64,000 nucleotides of DNA. It comes from Daldinia sp. FL1419. Lineage: Eukaryota > Ascomycota > Sordariomycetes > Xylariales > Hypoxylaceae. Position 1 is the first letter of the stretch; the number at the start of each line of letters is the position of its first letter. Below, piece by piece: positions 1-12,416 of this stretch. A model generated the notes under the pieces. It had not been told where the DNA came from. It searched no databases and worked only from the letters and a program-made list of their open reading frames with translations. Made by a program: the position numbers and the translations under genes. The stretch covers positions 124,001 through 188,000 of the forward strand of contig MU623373.1 in the NCBI GenBank assembly GCA_025201765.1. Reading direction: 5' to 3'.

Positions 1-2455
1 ATACCTATAGGTACCAAGAAATGTGAATGTTATTGCATACCGCCTCTCCATATTCTAATCGACCTGCTGCCGAATATTCTATCGTATTTCTAGAAATCTC
101 AACTAATTTCGAGGTTCCTATTGGAGGACGTACGGAAAACTGCTAGGGTGGGAAATAAAGAAGCAGGGAATGGCCTGCTTCATAGCGACGATCACTTATT
201 TCCCCCTTTCCGTAGGGCATAGGGCTGAGTTATTGTATTCCGTCTTTCGTTATCGTTCGAAGCTCTCGCCTCGCTAGACTTGCAACGGAATCCGTTCCGT
301 GTTATTACCTAGGTGCCTACCTTCCTAGGCAGGCTATGCGCAAGGTTACGTTTTCCTGCTGTTTTCTCTCAAGTTTAAGCCTAGATCATGTCTTTGATTA
401 AGACGTTAGTTATCTGGTTGTTAATATTTCTTTAGACTATACATACCCAATAAGACTGATGTAATGATATCTCGACGATACGACGTATTGACTCATCTTG
501 CGTATAAAGAAAATGAACTCGAATCATCAAATAAGGTCTTCCCCCTCGCCAACATCAGGCCAATGGATATTTATGCCAAATTACTCAAACCTTTATATTG
601 AATTTTACTTAGAAATGAGCCAAGATTAAGAGATGTGCATCCTCAAAGGCATCGCCAGTGTTTACATCATCGGAGTTGGTTTTCGCGTTTAGTGGCGTGG
701 GTAAGATGATGCAGAACATACGTACTCGCAATCCCTCCTAGAGAACTGTGAGACCCTCAATGAAGGAGATGACCCGCGCCAACATGCTATGAAGGAATTG
801 GTGGTAACCATCACCGTCAATATCAAATTTGCGAAGGACTATAGTAACACCTGTTGGATTCGGGGTACACCATTTCTATCTTAAAACTGAACGCGAAAAT
901 CACCGTACGATGAGAAATCGGTGTCAAGTATTACCTCTCGTGATCATCGTCCGATGCGAGTGTGGTTACGCATGGCGGCTTTAAACCCCCTTTCTAGTTA
1001 AATGTATCTGGCCCGTTAAACTTCCTTCATTATTTTCCATCCGAATGGGTCCGTAACTGCTAGACGGGTGGAAATAAGTTACCGGAATATAGGTAATAAT
1101 TGAGATAAGGCTAACTCGGTACCCTGCCAAGAATGCATTCTAAAATCCTTTGAAGAATATGTATGCATAACATCTAACTAATAAGGTACCTAAGCATAGT
1201 TATAACTACCCCTTAAACATAGACTTTTTTCTGGAGAGAGGTGGCTTAGGATGTTTTTTTTTCTTTTTTCTTTTTTCTTTTGGATGTCTTGCAAGTGTCT
1301 GGCACGCACTATGTCCACTTTGTTCCTTAGGAAATTTCTTACTTCGTATTGCGTACCTAGATAAACCTGAGATGACATCTAGCACTGCCATCGCCTATGG
1401 AGTAACCCATATGTAAGTTCGACATACATCATAATGTGCGTTGGAGCACGCGTTCGGGGGCGAGCAATTCTTTAAGTCCGTCGAGACAGCGGTATTCGGG
1501 CATCAAAAACAAACATCTATTGGCCTAGAAGAATAATGTCAATGTCATCATGCGGCTTGCTGACCCGAAGTGGCTTACAACGGTATGCAGAGAATTCAGC
1601 CACGGTGCGTTTAAGCCAACGGAAACAAAAACAAAATCAAGCATGATCTCGAAGGAATAAATGAAGGAACGGGCGCACACTACTGCAAATTACAAGTGCC
1701 CTCACTAGATTCCAGCCGCATTGCAAATGGACATAAGATACGAATCCCTCTTCTCTTGATCGCGGGCCGTACCTTAGGCTAGGTAAGGTGGTTATGTACG
1801 ATACCTATCACTTATTTGTGTTTTCAGGGGTTGTAAGAATTTGGCGGCGCAATTAACGGATTGACGACGCTTGGACCACATATATTTACGTATCTCTCTT
1901 ACGGACTTATGTCTCATGGCTAAGAACCGTATTCGACTAGGTTAGTTAGGAGGTTGGTTAGGTCTGAAACAAAGACTTCAGTGCTGACGACGAGTTTTGC
2001 ATCATGGCTTTAAGCCCCGGCAGATCTGAGGTAGGATTCAGATCTAACTAGTTCATCTTCATGCCGCCTACACCTATATGCCACTTGTCAGATCCTAAAT
2101 ATTAAAAGACGCCAATACCGAATATCGTAGAGTATAATTGCTGGGTCAAAGATTAAACTAACTAGCGTTTTCGTTTTCAGCACAATCCGTAGCCTTCTCA
2201 TCAAGTCAGTCCAAGATGTCTCGACGAAATAAACACGCCACTCCAAGTGAAGATAGATCCACGATGACCAAATTGCTAAAGCGATATATCAAGTCAAACA
2301 TCCTAAGTTAGTAACATAAGTATGGCTAATGCATAAGGAAAGGATCAATGGGTCGGTGAATCAATTGTCTTAGAAAATAAAATTTTCAGGTAAAATAGTA
2401 AGCTTTACAAATTCGCATAATTGATATGTTCTATAGCTAGGTCTTCATACTTTAT
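1..2455. other. Intergenic region, no gene seen
   Basis: No open frame here resembles a protein I recognise; the longest frames are about 60-75 codons and show no motif. The stretch includes a T/C-rich tract near 1254-1280 and one copy of the dispersed ACCTAGGT motif near 307-314. The part next to 2455 should include the 3' flank of the minus-strand regulator gene. Confidence 0.6.
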
Positions 2456-3844
2456 CTATATGCTGATATCTCTTAATCTAACTCTCATCGTCTCGACTAT
2501 TCTCAAATGTTCTTTACCCAACCAAGATCCCAAACTTTTATACAAATCATCTATATTCCCCGAAATAGTTTCATCAAGACAGTTCGAACTCCGTGATGCA
2601 AATGCGTCAATGAGATACCCAACCCTTTTCATTTCGCCCAATAATAACTGAATCCTTAAGGCGGCTTGCAATTGGTCGTCGATACTGAAACAGCCCATGG
2701 TCACCTGCATGGGGGCGAGGTCTGCTGCGGTGGTTCGCATGCCCGGCGGCGTGCTTGAGCCGCTGACGCTCGTATTCGCGGTACTGGCTCCTGCGCTTAA
2801 CCAAGACGACGGTGACCTGCACATCGATCCGGTTGAGGAGCAGGACGGTGACATACCATGGTGTATTGTCGTATTAGGTATGGGGCTTAGTGAAGGTGTT
2901 TTGGAGCATCCGGCCTCGCGGCTATACCAAAGGAGAACCCGTCCGATAATCGAAGCATAAAGGAATGCGAGATGAGAGTAATTGGCACAAGAACAGTTTA
3001 ATAGGCGGTTGAGGCGCTCGGTGGCATCGCGGTTAAGGTGTAATATAAAATCCAGGGGAACGCGGTTTATCGAGGCATGTGTCGTACTCGGGGGTGATGT
3101 TGTTTTAGAGTGTGCCTTGCTTATATTCAAGGAAGATAAACTTTCCAGAATCTCGTGTGCTTCTCCGGAGCAGTTGTGATGCCTGGTATCATCATACTGC
3201 ATGAAGGGGCTGTCTATATATATTCTGTCGTCGGCTGGGGTATGAGCCCCAGTTGTTTGCCCCGTGGAAGCCGGCGAACCTTCGAATTCCGGCCAGCCCA
3301 TCGCAGGAAATGACTCGGTCTCAAGGTTGGCAGATGAAAGGTCGTCCCCAATGATGTTCGTCAGCACCCACTCATTGGTATCCAAAGATGAGAAATTGGT
3401 GAGTGGTGGTCCTAGTTGATCGTTGTGAAATTCATCCATCACGTTAACACTCGTCATAGTGTTATTGGAGTATTCCTCAACCGCCCCCCAAGTTGAGTGT
3501 ATATCATTGATACTCGGACTTGAACTTGTCCTCGGCAATATGGTGTCACCAATGGAACTACCTGCATGGCGACTGTAACTACTGTCATCAGACCTAGCCT
3601 CCTTACTGTTGCGGTGGTGCTCTCCTGTTGTGCGAGGTGCGCCTAGTGCAGCCTGAATCTGCAGCCTTTCTCTTGGTGGTTTGCCCATTTTCCGCGAGAC
3701 CCCATAAACACAAGCTATGCCAAGAGAGACGCATCGTCCGCATTCAGGCTGGCCTCGATCGCATTTAAGCTTCGCAGAGCCACACCCATCGCAACTGGAT
3801 CGTAGCTTAGGCTGCCGAGAAGTTCGTTGAGGCGTGTTCATCAT
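2456..3844 (-). CDS. AflR-like Zn2Cys6 transcription factor
   Basis: This is probably the pathway-specific activator of the adjacent polyketide synthase cluster. Near the N-terminus it has a complete fungal binuclear zinc cluster, CX2CX6CX6CX2CX6C (from SSCDGCGSAKLKC through GIACVYG). It is followed by the basic linker KMGKPPRERLQ, typical of AflR-family regulators of aromatic polyketide clusters. The middle is Ser/Thr-rich and low in complexity. The C-terminal third has a Cys-containing helical segment (CSCANYSHLAFLYASIIGRVLLWYSR) as in the AflR regulatory domain. The gene is one exon. The start is at Met 3844 or Met 3841; the frame is open upstream to a further Met at 3886. It is transcribed away from the synthase, sharing a 1.5 kb upstream region. 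The AflR-type assignment is from motif and context; its targets are inferred. Confidence 0.85.
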   Translation of the reverse strand: MMNTPQRTSRQPKLRSSCDGCGSAKLKCDRGQPECGRCVSLGIACVYGVSRKMGKPPRERLQIQAALGAPRTTGEHHRNSKEARSDDSSYSRHAGSSIGDTILPRTSSSPSINDIHSTWGAVEEYSNNTMTSVNVMDEFHNDQLGPPLTNFSSLDTNEWVLTNIIGDDLSSANLETESFPAMGWPEFEGSPASTGQTTGAHTPADDRIYIDSPFMQYDDTRHHNCSGEAHEILESLSSLNISKAHSKTTSPPSTTHASINRVPLDFILHLNRDATERLNRLLNCSCANYSHLAFLYASIIGRVLLWYSREAGCSKTPSLSPIPNTTIHHGMSPSCSSTGSMCRSPSSWLSAGASTANTSVSGSSTPPGMRTTAADLAPMQVTMGCFSIDDQLQAALRIQLLLGEMKRVGYLIDAFASRSSNCLDETISGNIDDLYKSLGSWLGKEHLRIVETMRVRLRDISI

Positions 3845-3948
3845 TATTTTGGTGGAATAGGGTAAACGCGAGCTACCACGTTTCAACGCTTGAGGAAGAA
3901 AATGAAATAAGGGGATATGATTAAAGGAAATTCGTCAAAGACTTCAGA

Positions 3949-4013
3949 GGTATAACTCAAAGGTATAACTCAAAGGTATAACTCAAAGGTATAACTCAAA
4001 TGTGTAACTCAAA
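3949..4013. repeat. 13-bp tandem repeat, five copies
   Basis: The unit GGTATAACTCAAA occurs four times without change (3949-4000), followed by a fifth, diverged copy starting TGTGTAACTC. The array sits about 105 bp upstream of the regulator start codon, inside its promoter. Confidence 0.9.
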
Positions 4014-4064
4014 TCAACTCTTTCGCTACCAAGAATCCAAGCCATTCCAAATCTACATGCTAGT

Positions 4065-4094
4065 AAACCCCCCGTTCATGCGCGAGGGGGGTTT
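4065..4094. repeat. GC-rich inverted repeat (hairpin)
   Basis: AAACCCCCC at 4065-4073 pairs perfectly with GGGGGGTTT at 4086-4094 across a 12-nt loop. It lies in the divergent promoter region about 50 bp beyond the 13-bp tandem array. It resembles a hairpin terminator, but there is no adjacent gene end to terminate. Confidence 0.75.
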
Positions 4095-4559
4095 TCCGTT
4101 AGATAAGAAGCAAAAAAGCCAACTCGGAGTAATTTTGTTTTTTTCCAAGCCAACAGAATTCCGTCGTGGCGCCACTGACCGTTACACGAAATAGGCCTTC
4201 TTACGGTTCCTTCAGCCTACTTGTTCCTTTGCATTGGTCAGCTTATCGCTTACTTTCGTCACTTTTGTTTTTTTGCCGCCATACTGAGCGCCTCCTGGGG
4301 CACCGTATCACTGCATGAAACGGGTTGGTAAATGTTCGAGTAACGCCTTATTGTGGTACCCTTACACAACAGCATGCACTTACAGTATACCTCCTAGGTA
4401 GGTACCGATGATTCTTTGGGGTGGAAAAACGGTCATTCCGAGTAATATGATCGTATATTTTTAAAAACGGACATAATTTTCGAACCGTGGTCATCAAGCG
4501 TTGCATTGTAAATTATAAACCGCTTTGGCCTAATGTGCAAAACTCGAGAGAACTTCGTT

Positions 4560-4570
4560 TCGTACCTCGA
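4560..4570. promoter_or_regulatory. Candidate AflR-type binding site TCG-N5-CGA
   Basis: TCGTACCTCGA matches the short palindromic form TCG-N5-CGA bound by AflR in aflatoxin and sterigmatocystin clusters. It departs from the fuller consensus at the fourth base. It is the only such site I found in the divergent region, about 775 bp upstream of the PKS start codon. A chance match is possible. Confidence 0.3.
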
Positions 4571-5237
4571 GTTAAGTAATCATAAGCCTCAAGGGATATT
4601 AAAATGATATACATTTGACGTTTGAAACGGACAGTTCGTATTTCCCCATATTCCAAATACCTTGCCTGTACGGATCCGCACATTAGAACGCTCGAGACCC
4701 AGCAACTGGGTAGCGATATCACAAATTCAAAAGATGGTACGTGCTTTTCCACCTTGCCGGTAAAGATTGCTCCATGTCTGACCGGTTCGTATGTTCTAAA
4801 AGAGGTTGGCATAAGCTCGTTTCAGCTTATTAACTGAAGAGTGTTGGTCCTACGATTGGCTGGCGGCGCAAGGGAACAGAGTCGTCAACACATCACGACA
4901 CTGGTGAAACATGACTTAACAACCCTATCTATCTGATAGAGCTCCCCGATATCTCGAAATAAGCCCCGATGATGACTCTCAGATCTCCCGCAGGATTCCC
5001 GGCTCCGAGATGGGTTAACATATTCAATCCTGAGTGGAAGCCTGTGGCTGCTTATGTCACATATCGATGAAGTTCGCGTGTGCCCGAACACAGTCAACTT
5101 CTAGTTTGACGAGGCAGCCTGGAGGGCTGAGAGGCAAGGCTTAACGGGTCTCGACTCGAGAGGATATGATCTGCGTTATGGCGTGGTGTTATTCATAGCA
5201 TGGGGGAGACGATGTAGATAGTAGATATTTCAGTACA

Positions 5238-5244
5238 TATATAT
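5238..5244 (+). promoter_or_regulatory. TATA-like box of the PKS gene
   Basis: TATATAT lies 107 bp before the PKS start codon. Similar boxes stand at nearly the same distance before three other cluster genes, which supports it as a real promoter element. Confidence 0.45.
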
Positions 5245-5344
5245 TTCTAGACCTCGAGCACTTCTTCGATCCAGGGAGCTCCATATCATCAGCCAAACCA
5301 ACCGGCACATATCTCAAAGTCGTACCATCAACATATTCTTCAAA

Positions 5345-8300
5345 ATGGTTAATCAACTGAAATTGTATCTCTTTGGAGATCAGACATACGACACACAGCT
5401 ACACTTGAGGGAGTTGATGCTATACAGGCACAATCCTGTCTTGGAAGACTTCCTGGTCAAAGTATACGACGCAATTCGTACAGAGATATACCAACTTCCA
5501 GCCGAAATCAGGGATGACCTCCCCAGATTCACGTGCCTGGACGATCTCGTCTTGTGGAAGCAAGATGGAAAACGGTGCATAGCCTTAGACATGGCGGTAA
5601 CATGCATGTACCAGCTCGGGGTCTTTATCAGGTAAGACATGCGTTGACAACTGCTTTTAACGCCATAGTATTACATACTAATAACATATGCAGCCAGGCT
5701 GACACGTGGGACTTCCACGCCCACAATTCCCGTGTTCTGGGCCTCTGCACGGGAGCTCTGGCTGCTGCAGCGGTCGGTTGTAGCCGCAACACCCTGGAGC
5801 TCGTCCCTGTGGCTGTTGATGCAGTCGTCGTGGCTTTCAGAACAGGCATGCATGTAACCGACATGGCACAGAGACTCCAGACCTCGGACTCGTCGGACCC
5901 GAGCTGGTCGATTATTGTTCCTGGCTCCGCTTCAGCTGACGCTGTCCGAAGATTTTGTGAACAAACAGTAAGAATAATCATAGTTATCCCGTGTCTTAAT
6001 CATGGCGTTTGCATACTTACCCACTTTGTTAAATTAGACCCTACCCCTATCAGCCAGGCCGTATATTAGTGCCTACGCCCCGAACGGCATAACCGTGAGC
6101 GGTCCGCCTCGATCTCTCGAGCAACTTACCCGCGCGGGCGGTTTACATAATTCAAGCTTGAAGGGTATTAAGATCTTTGGGCCTTACCATGCTCCGCATC
6201 TATACTCCCCGGAAGATGTCGATGAGATTATCGACAGCTTAAGTTTAAATAACACCAATTCACGCCCCAGTTACATCCCCGTCTTCTCTAGCACTGGAAG
6301 GGCAGAGGAGAGAGGTAGCTTTGAGACGCTCTTAAAATCCGCAGTCAGTCAAATACTTCTGCAGCCTATTCGTTGGAGTGACATCCTCGAGGCGTTGCAA
6401 GTTTGTCTTCGGAGAGAACAACCCGAGACGTTCAGTATTGTTCCGATCGGAACGAAAGCCGACCAGCTGATCTACACAGCGCTCAAGCAGACACCTCTGC
6501 GCTCATTGTTAGCACACACCCCTAGCCAGAGCCAACCTTCCGTTGCTCAAGGTGGCTCATATGCTAGCCCTGGAAAGCCCAAGCTCGCCATCGTCGGGTT
6601 ATCGGGAAGATTCCCTGGCGCTCAAGACAATGAAGCATTCTGGGACCTTCTTTACCAGGGTCTAGACGTCCACAAGCCCGTTCCAGACTTTCACTGGGAT
6701 GCTAAAACCCATGTTGATCCTACGGGTAAAGGGAAGAACACGAGCGCAACAGCATTTGGCTGTTGGCTTGATGACCCAGCCGGCTTCGATGCTCGCTTCT
6801 TTAACATCTCACCGCGAGAAGCGCCACAAATCGATCCCGCACAAAGACTTGCCTTGATGACGGCCTACGAAGCCATCGAGCAAGCCGGTATTGTCCCCGA
6901 TGCCACCCCATCTACGCGACGGGACCGTGTTGGTGTCTTTTACGGTGTGACTAGTATGGACTGGATGGAAACAAACAGTGCTCAGAATGTCGACACGTAT
7001 TTCATCCCGGGTGGTAACCAGGCGTTCATCCCCGGACGCGTGAACTACTTTTTCAAGTTCAGCGGTCCGAGCTACGCGGTCAACACGGCATGCTCATCTA
7101 GTCTTGCCGGTATTCATCTTGCATGCAATTCTCTTTGGAGAGGAGACATCGACACCGCTATTGCGGGCGGTACCAATGTCTTAACCAACCCGGATATGAC
7201 AGCTGGTCTCGATAAAGGACACTTCCTCTCGAGGACTGGAAACTGTAAAACTTTCGATGACTCGGCTGATGGATATTGTCGTGGTGAGGGTGTCGGCACG
7301 ATCATCATCAAACGCCTTGACGATGCCATTGCCGACAAAGACCCTATCCTAGGTTTGATTTTGGGTGCATACACGAATCACTCGGCTGAATCCGAGTCTA
7401 TTACCCGCCCGCACGTCGGAGCTCAGCGTGCCATCTTCAACAAAATCCTGAACCAAGGCGCTGTAGACCCGTACTCTATTGGATACGTCGAGATGCACGG
7501 AACCGGTACGCAGGCAGGTGACGCTGGAGAGATGTCCAGTGTCCTGGATACCTTTGCCCCTCCTCTTGCTCAAGCCAAGACTGGCCGAAGCAGCAGTGAA
7601 GCTCTATTCCTAGGCTCCGCGAAGGCAAACGTCGGACACGGTGAAGCCGCATCTGGTATGGCAAGTCTTACCAAGGTGTTGTTGATGATGCAGAAGAACA
7701 TGATAGTACCGCACTGTGGTATCAAGACGAAGATAAACCACAGGTTCCCGACGGATCTCAACGAACGAAACGTCCACATAGCGCTGAAGCCGACTCCTTG
7801 GGAAAGGAGTTCCGACCCTTCAAAGCCCCGACGAGCATTTGTAAACAACTTCAGCGCCGCTGGCGGAAATTCAGCTCTTTTGATTGAAGATGCTCCATAC
7901 GTCCCGGAATCTACAGAGACTCCTGATACCCGCAATCATCACCTCGTGGCCGTCTCGGCCAAGAACGGCGTCTCCCTACAAGGGAACTTGAAGTCCTTAC
8001 TCAAGTTCCTAGAGCATAACTCCAACGTCAACCTCGGTCAGCTCTCGTATACCACAACGGCACGACGCATTCACCACCAGCACCGTGTAATGCTTGCTGG
8101 CTCAAATGCCGAGGATCTATGCGTCCAAATCGAGACAGCTATTCGCGACCAAACAGGAATGACCAGACCTAAAGGCCACCCTAAGGTGGTTTTCGCATTC
8201 ACGGGCCAGGGTGCTCAATACCCCGGTATGGGCAAGGAGCTCTACGAAAACTTCGCTCTGTTCCGTACTGAGATTAGAAGGCTGGATCGTATTGGCCAAA

Positions 8301-11300
8301 GCCTTGGATTTCCTTCCATATTGCCTGTTATCGAATCGAAGGAACTAGACGTGAGCATTTTCAAACCTGCTGCCGTTCAGCTAGCTAGTGTCTGTCTGCA
8401 AATCGCGCTCAGCAAGCTGTGGGCGTCGTGGAACGTCACGCCTAGCGCCGTGGTCGGACACAGCCTAGGCGAGTATGCTGCGCTCAACGTGTCAGGAGTC
8501 CTATCCGATGCGGACACCATCTACCTGGTAGGAGCTAGGGCTACTCTACTCCAGGAAAAGTGCACACGGGATACTCATTCTATGTTAGTAGTTATGGCAG
8601 CAGTAGAAACGGTCCAAAGCATTCTTGGAAACCGAAGTTACGAGGTTGCTTGCATCAACTCTCCTACCGAGACAGTGCTGGCTGGTATCAATGAGGATAT
8701 CGCCATGTTCAAGAATTTGCTAGCAGATGCAGGACTCAAGACGACACTATTGAAGGTTCCCTATGCCTTCCACTCGTCTCAAGTAAACCCGATTCTAGAG
8801 GACTTCAAGAAATTAGCCAGAGGCGCAACTTACTCCGAGGCTAAGATTCCTGTTCTATGTCCCTTGGATGGTAGCATTGCTATTGGTATTGAGAACTTCG
8901 GACCCGAATATCTCGCTCGTCATACCAGGGAGCCTGTTAACATGCGAAAAGCACTTTTGACAGCAAACAGCCGCCATATCCTTGGTGATCAGTCCATGAC
9001 TTTGGAAATTGGCCCGCATCCTGCTATCTCCGGCATGGTTCGGTCGGTTCTAGGTGCTCAGACCAAGACCCTAGCATCTGTACAAAGGGGCAGACCGGTA
9101 TTCCAGACCCTGGTGGCCGCCCTAAAGTCTCTTTACACTGCAGGCACAGACATCCGATGGTCGGGCTATCACGCTGACTTCAAGGCCTCCCACAAGGTTG
9201 TTCCGCTACCAGCCTACAACTGGGACTTGAAGCCATATTGGATACAGTATGTCAATGACTGGTCATTGCGCAAGGGTGACCCCCCGCTAGTAATCAGCAG
9301 TCCTTCACGAATTGAGAGCACTACTGTCCATAAGGTAGTCGAAGAGACAGGAGACTCTAAGAAAGCTCACATCATAGTTGAGGCAGATGTCACACGCAAA
9401 GACTTCCGCCCCTTGGTAGAAGGCCACGAAGTGGACGGGGTTCCTCTATGCACTCCTGCAGTCTACGCCGACATTGCACTGACAGTCGGTACCTACCTAC
9501 TTGAGAGGTATAACCCGAGCAAGGCGGGTAGCATTGTCAACATCTCAAACTTGGATATTGTCAAAGCTCTGATCCTCCGTGCCGATGCTTCTCAGCAAGC
9601 TCTCCAAGCCCACGCCGAGGCCGACTGGTCGTCAAATACAGCGACTGTCAAATTTATGACCTTTGACGTAAGTGTGACACGGCCCTTCCATAACCCCCCC
9701 CCTTTAGGTGGATATTCTAACAAATTAATAGGCCCATCAAAAGTTACAGGAGCACTCTCGCTGTGTCATCCGCTACACCAACAACAGCCTCCAGCAGAAG
9801 CTGCAAAAGGAAGTATCAAACATTAAGCAGAGATTACAGGCTCTCCGAAGCGGAATAGCCACAGGTGAGACTGCCCGTTACAACCGCTCCATGGTATATC
9901 GCGCTATTCGACCGCTGGCACGATTCCACGACGACTATAGAGCCGTGGACGAAATCTTGCTTGACAGCAAGACACTAGAGGCTTGTAGCCGTCTTAGCTT
10001 CGGGAGCTTCAAGAAGGGCGGTGACTTTCACACTCATCCAGGTCTTTTAGATGCCTTGACCTGGTCTGCCGGGTTCTCTATGAACTGCAAGGACGACAAC
10101 GATCTTGACAAGGATGTGTATGTGAACCACGGCTGGGGCTCATTCCAGATGTTCGAACCACTATCCTTCGAAAAGGAGTACACAGCTTATTCCCGCATGG
10201 TCGAAGGCAAAGACAGGCTTTGGCATGGAGACGTGATGATATTACACGGCGACAAAGTTGTCGCACACTTTGGACAGTTTGCGGTAAGTTCTTAGCCCCC
10301 CTTCCCTCCCAGAAATGATTTATCTTTGCTAACTATACGCTTCTAGATGCAAGGTGTACCACGCCGTGTCTTACGGGTCATCCTATCAGCCGAAAGCGGC
10401 AAGTCAAAGAAGCAGCCGCCCGTACAGAAGAGCCAGGTTGCCCCCTCGGTTCCTTCAGCAGCTCCTCAGCTCGTCATTAGTGAAGTGAAGCCTTCTTCGT
10501 CAATCAGCACAGGACCGTCGTCTTCGCCTAACGTTGCACGAGCTTTATCTATCATTGCTGAAGAGAGTGGTATTGCTGTATCGGATTTGACTGACAACAC
10601 CGTTTTTGGCGACGTCGGGATCGATTCTCTCTTAGGCTTAACAATCTCAGCCCGATTCAAGGAAGAGCTTGATATGGACCTTGATTTCAATGCGCTCTTT
10701 TACGAGTATCCTACCGTCGGAGATCTCAAAGGCTTCTTCGGAGAATCGAAGTCAGCCAGTACCACTGGAACCTCTACCCCGAGAACACACGACGGAATAG
10801 ATACCCCCACGCCCAAGGCCAGCACTACAACTTCGTCGGTCACTGATGAGGCACCCTCGGTGTCGGTGAAGGTCGACTTCAAGCGTGCCCTTGAGATTAT
10901 ATCCGAGGAGAGCGGTGTTGCTATCGAGGATCTCACCGACGACACTAATTTCGCCGACTCAGGTGTGGACTCGCTTCTTTCGCTTGTTATCGTGAGTCGA
11001 TTTAGAGATGAACTCGAACTTGACATCCAGCACGAGTCTCTCTTCCTCGAATGCCCCACCGTGGCCGATCTTAAGGAATTGTTGCTCGGCACTTCTGGCG
11101 CAGGAAACACAACTCAGCTCCCCGTTGAGGAAAAGCCGGAACCTGTTCTCGTCACCAAGGCACCGCAATTCACAGAGAGCGAGACTGCCGAATTGGCCGC
11201 CCGTAAAGCAGCTGTCGACGTGTACGTCCAAAAGTACACTGCCGGCTTTTCAGTACCAGTTCCTTCGCCATCCGCCGCCACCCCAAACGATAACGCAAAG

Positions 11301-12416
11301 GTCGTTCTAGTAACAGGAGCATCGGGAAGCTTAGGAGGTCACCTAGCCTTCCAGCTAGCGCATCGCGCCGACGTGAAGACGGTCGTCTGCCTTAATCGCG
11401 AGAACAAGACCGAGGCCTTTACGCGTCAGAAGAAAGCCATGAAGGACAAGGGTGTCCACTTCCCTGAGCATCTTCTCTCTAAGCTACACGTAGTGCAGAC
11501 GGACAGCTCGGCGCCTCTGCTTGGCTTGATGAAGAGCGACTATGACATGTTGGTGGGCTCTGTCACGCATCTCATTCACAACGCATGGCCCATGAGTGTG
11601 AAGCGACCCCTCGACGGGTTCGAGCCTCAATTCAGAACCATGCGCAACCTAATCGACTTTGCTTCCGCTGTCGTGGCTCGTCGCCCTGCTAGCTTCCGGT
11701 TTGGCTTCCAAATGATTTCATCTATTAGTGTAGTCGGACACTACGGACGCACAGAAGACCATGTAGTAGTGCCAGAAGACAGGGTCAACGTCGACGCGCT
11801 TCTCCCTGTCGGTTACGCGCAGGCCAAGTGGGGTTGCGAACGGATGCTCGACCAGACCCTGCACAGATACCCAGAACACTTCCGCCCGATGACCGTGCGT
11901 CTGGGCCAAATCGCCGGGTCGAAAGTTAGCGGATACTGGAACCCTATGGAACACTTCGGCTTCATGATTAAGTCTTCGCAGACGCTAAACGCTCTACCCG
12001 ATGTCGACGGCACCGTATACTGGACACCCGTGAACGACATAGCTGGTGCGCTCGCCGACCTCGTCTTGCGACCGCACCCTCAACCCCACTATCCCTTCTA
12101 CCACATCGAGAACCCTGTCGGCCAACCATGGCGCGAAGTCAACAAGATCCTAGCCGACGCTCTCGGGATCCGAGACTTGATTCCTCTGGAAGAGTGGACG
12201 AGGCGTGTGAGGACAGCACCTCAGCGAAACAACCCGGCTGCTGCACTAGCCGACTTCCTGGACAGCAACTACCGGCGCATGTCTTGCGGCGGGCTTGTCC
12301 TCGACGCCAAGAAGACGCTTGAGCACTCACCAACCTTGGCTGCTGTGGGCCCTGTAAGCGAGGAGGTTATTAGGAGGTATATTTATGTTTGGAGGGAGAT
12401 TGGTTTCTTAAACTAG
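5345..12416 (+). CDS. Non-reducing polyketide synthase, SAT-KS-AT-PT-ACP-ACP-R
   Basis: Iterative type I synthase that builds and cyclises an aromatic polyketide and releases it reductively. Exons join as 5345-5631, 5694-5967, 6038-9667, 9732-10283 and 10347-12416, giving 2,270 aa. Visible domains: SAT with GLCTG (Cys114) and a PYHAPH histidine near 238-241; KS from about 369 with TACSSS (Cys539), HGTGT and NVGHGEAASG; AT with GHSLGE (Ser996); PT with His1317 (EGHEVDG) and Asp1504 (PGLLDAL); two ACPs with DSL serines 1675 and 1790; and a C-terminal thioester reductase with GASGSLG near 1905 and YAQAK (Tyr2071, Lys2075). No methyltransferase or thioesterase is present, so the expected product is an unmethylated aromatic aldehyde. 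The fusarubin synthase is a known case of this release mode. All catalytic residues look intact. Ring size and folding pattern cannot be read by eye. Confidence 0.95.

Larger units (their letters stand above)
3845..5344. other. Divergent intergenic region between regulator and PKS
   Basis: This 1.5 kb region separates the two oppositely transcribed cluster genes and must hold both promoters. I see five tandem 13-bp units just upstream of the regulator, a GC-rich hairpin, one TCG-N5-CGA site and a TATA-like box before the PKS; each is listed separately. Short open frames here (up to 99 codons) overlap each other and have no recognisable motif. Confidence 0.6.

Noticed and set aside
1190..1391. 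Two overlapping minus-strand Lys-rich frames
   Set aside because: They are produced by a T/C tract (poly-Lys on the minus strand) and have no other coding sign.
3949..4013. The short tandem array considered as a CRISPR-like array or telomeric repeat
   Set aside because: The 13-bp units are contiguous with no spacers, and the unit is unlike the fungal telomere repeat TTAGGG.
7114..7935. Several minus-strand frames of 60-121 codons inside the PKS
   Set aside because: They overlap conserved KS coding sequence and have no motifs; they are by-products of codon bias.
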